A stretch of 53,871 nucleotides of DNA from Pseudoflavonifractor phocaeensis (lineage in GTDB: Bacteria > Bacillota > Clostridia > Oscillospirales > Oscillospiraceae): assembly GCF_016901735.1 (NCBI RefSeq), contig NZ_JACLZC010000014.1, positions 1-53,871 of the forward strand, written 5' to 3'. The position numbers were made by a program, and so were the translations under genes. Below the pieces are notes generated by a model. It saw only the letters and a program-made list of their open reading frames with translations, was not told where the DNA came from and ran no database searches. This document shows positions 53,824 to 53,871 of the stretch, one piece after another. Each line of letters starts with the position of its first letter. The stretch's first letter is position 1.

Positions 53824-53871
53824 ATGCCAAAAGGGATACCAAACAAACGATACACACCAGAATTTAAAAAG
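53824..53871 (+). CDS. IS3-family transposase orfA, N-terminal fragment
   Basis: Sixteen residues, MPKGIPNKRYTPEFKK, remain before the window ends. RYTPEFKK is the usual opening of the helix-turn-helix OrfA protein of IS3-family elements. OrfA and OrfB are normally joined by programmed frameshifting, which cannot be seen here. No strong ribosome-binding site is visible. Confidence 0.75.
   Translation, partial: MPKGIPNKRYTPEFKK

Larger units (their letters stand above)
53763..53871 (+). mobile_element. Left end of an IS3-family insertion sequence, cut by the window edge
   Basis: TGAACTGCACCCC at 53763 looks like the left terminal repeat, followed by a leader and the start of an orfA-type transposase. 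Base composition drops sharply in GC relative to the neighbouring genes. The right end and any target duplication lie outside the window. Confidence 0.75.

Overview
The window looks like a chromosomal segment of a GC-rich, spore-forming, anaerobic Firmicute. The best fit is the Oscillospiraceae (Flavonifractor / Intestinimonas / Pseudoflavonifractor type). The reasons are the strongly GC-biased third positions together with sporulation genes (spoVAD-spoVAE and a SpoIVFA/SpoIVFB-like pair), AddAB in place of RecBCD, an acyl-ACP thioesterase, sigma-54, and a PerR-desulfoferrodoxin-rubrerythrin defence set typical of anaerobes. The family assignment is an inference; no rRNA is present. I see 52 coding regions, no tRNA or rRNA, and no CRISPR array. 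No gap between genes exceeds 300 bases. Most genes lie on the minus strand. The plus-strand blocks are 19680-24971, 40404-40727 and 52156-53871.

Layout. 1-9163: L-lactate dehydrogenase; the dGTPase-dnaG-rpoD macromolecular-synthesis operon; an acetyltransferase-YigZ pair; flavin reductase-like protein-hflX; rpmE. 9164-16382: a small coiled-coil protein and addB-addA. 16495-19491: guaB, then an acyl-ACP thioesterase behind a zinc-ribbon protein. 19680-22533: spoVAD, spoVAE and a zinc-ribbon PP-loop ATPase. 22547-25031: a self-contained cassette with its own consensus promoter and terminator. It encodes two paralogous proteins that begin with the same 13 residues (MKIRTDFVTNSSS), on either side of a radical SAM/SPASM enzyme. 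This is the most novel-looking system in the window. 25055-33356: rplS, the SpoIVFB/SpoIVFA-like pair, pgsA, rimO, nitroreductase, recX, recA, prmC and a DUF1385 membrane protein. 33472-38527: histidine kinase, response regulator and lipoprotein operon, then rpoN. 38761-40204: rubrerythrin, desulfoferrodoxin and perR. 40786-48939: a complete ornithine-to-arginine block, argG-argH-argC-argJ-argB-argD-argF in transcription order. 49226-53737: Nudix hydrolase, a DUF6320-like protein with a condensation-domain acyltransferase, a metallophosphatase and an unknown protein. 53763-53871: the left end of an IS3-family insertion sequence, cut by the window edge.

How the genes work together. The arg block makes arginine from glutamate through the ArgJ acetyl cycle. 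It appears to have two promoters (before argG and before argC) and an ArgR/AhrC-like inverted repeat upstream. PerR, superoxide reductase and rubrerythrin form a peroxide/superoxide defence unit with a PerR-like box next to its promoter. AddAB, RecA and RecX belong to recombinational repair. The SpoIVFA/B-like pair and SpoVAD/E act in the mother cell and forespore during sporulation.

Two signals cut across the annotation. Seven promoters share a TTGCAA (mostly TTGCAATT) -35 element at exactly 17 bp from the -10. Several short palindromic repeats are scattered between genes, including two inside the arg operon and one that supplies the stop codon of a gene.
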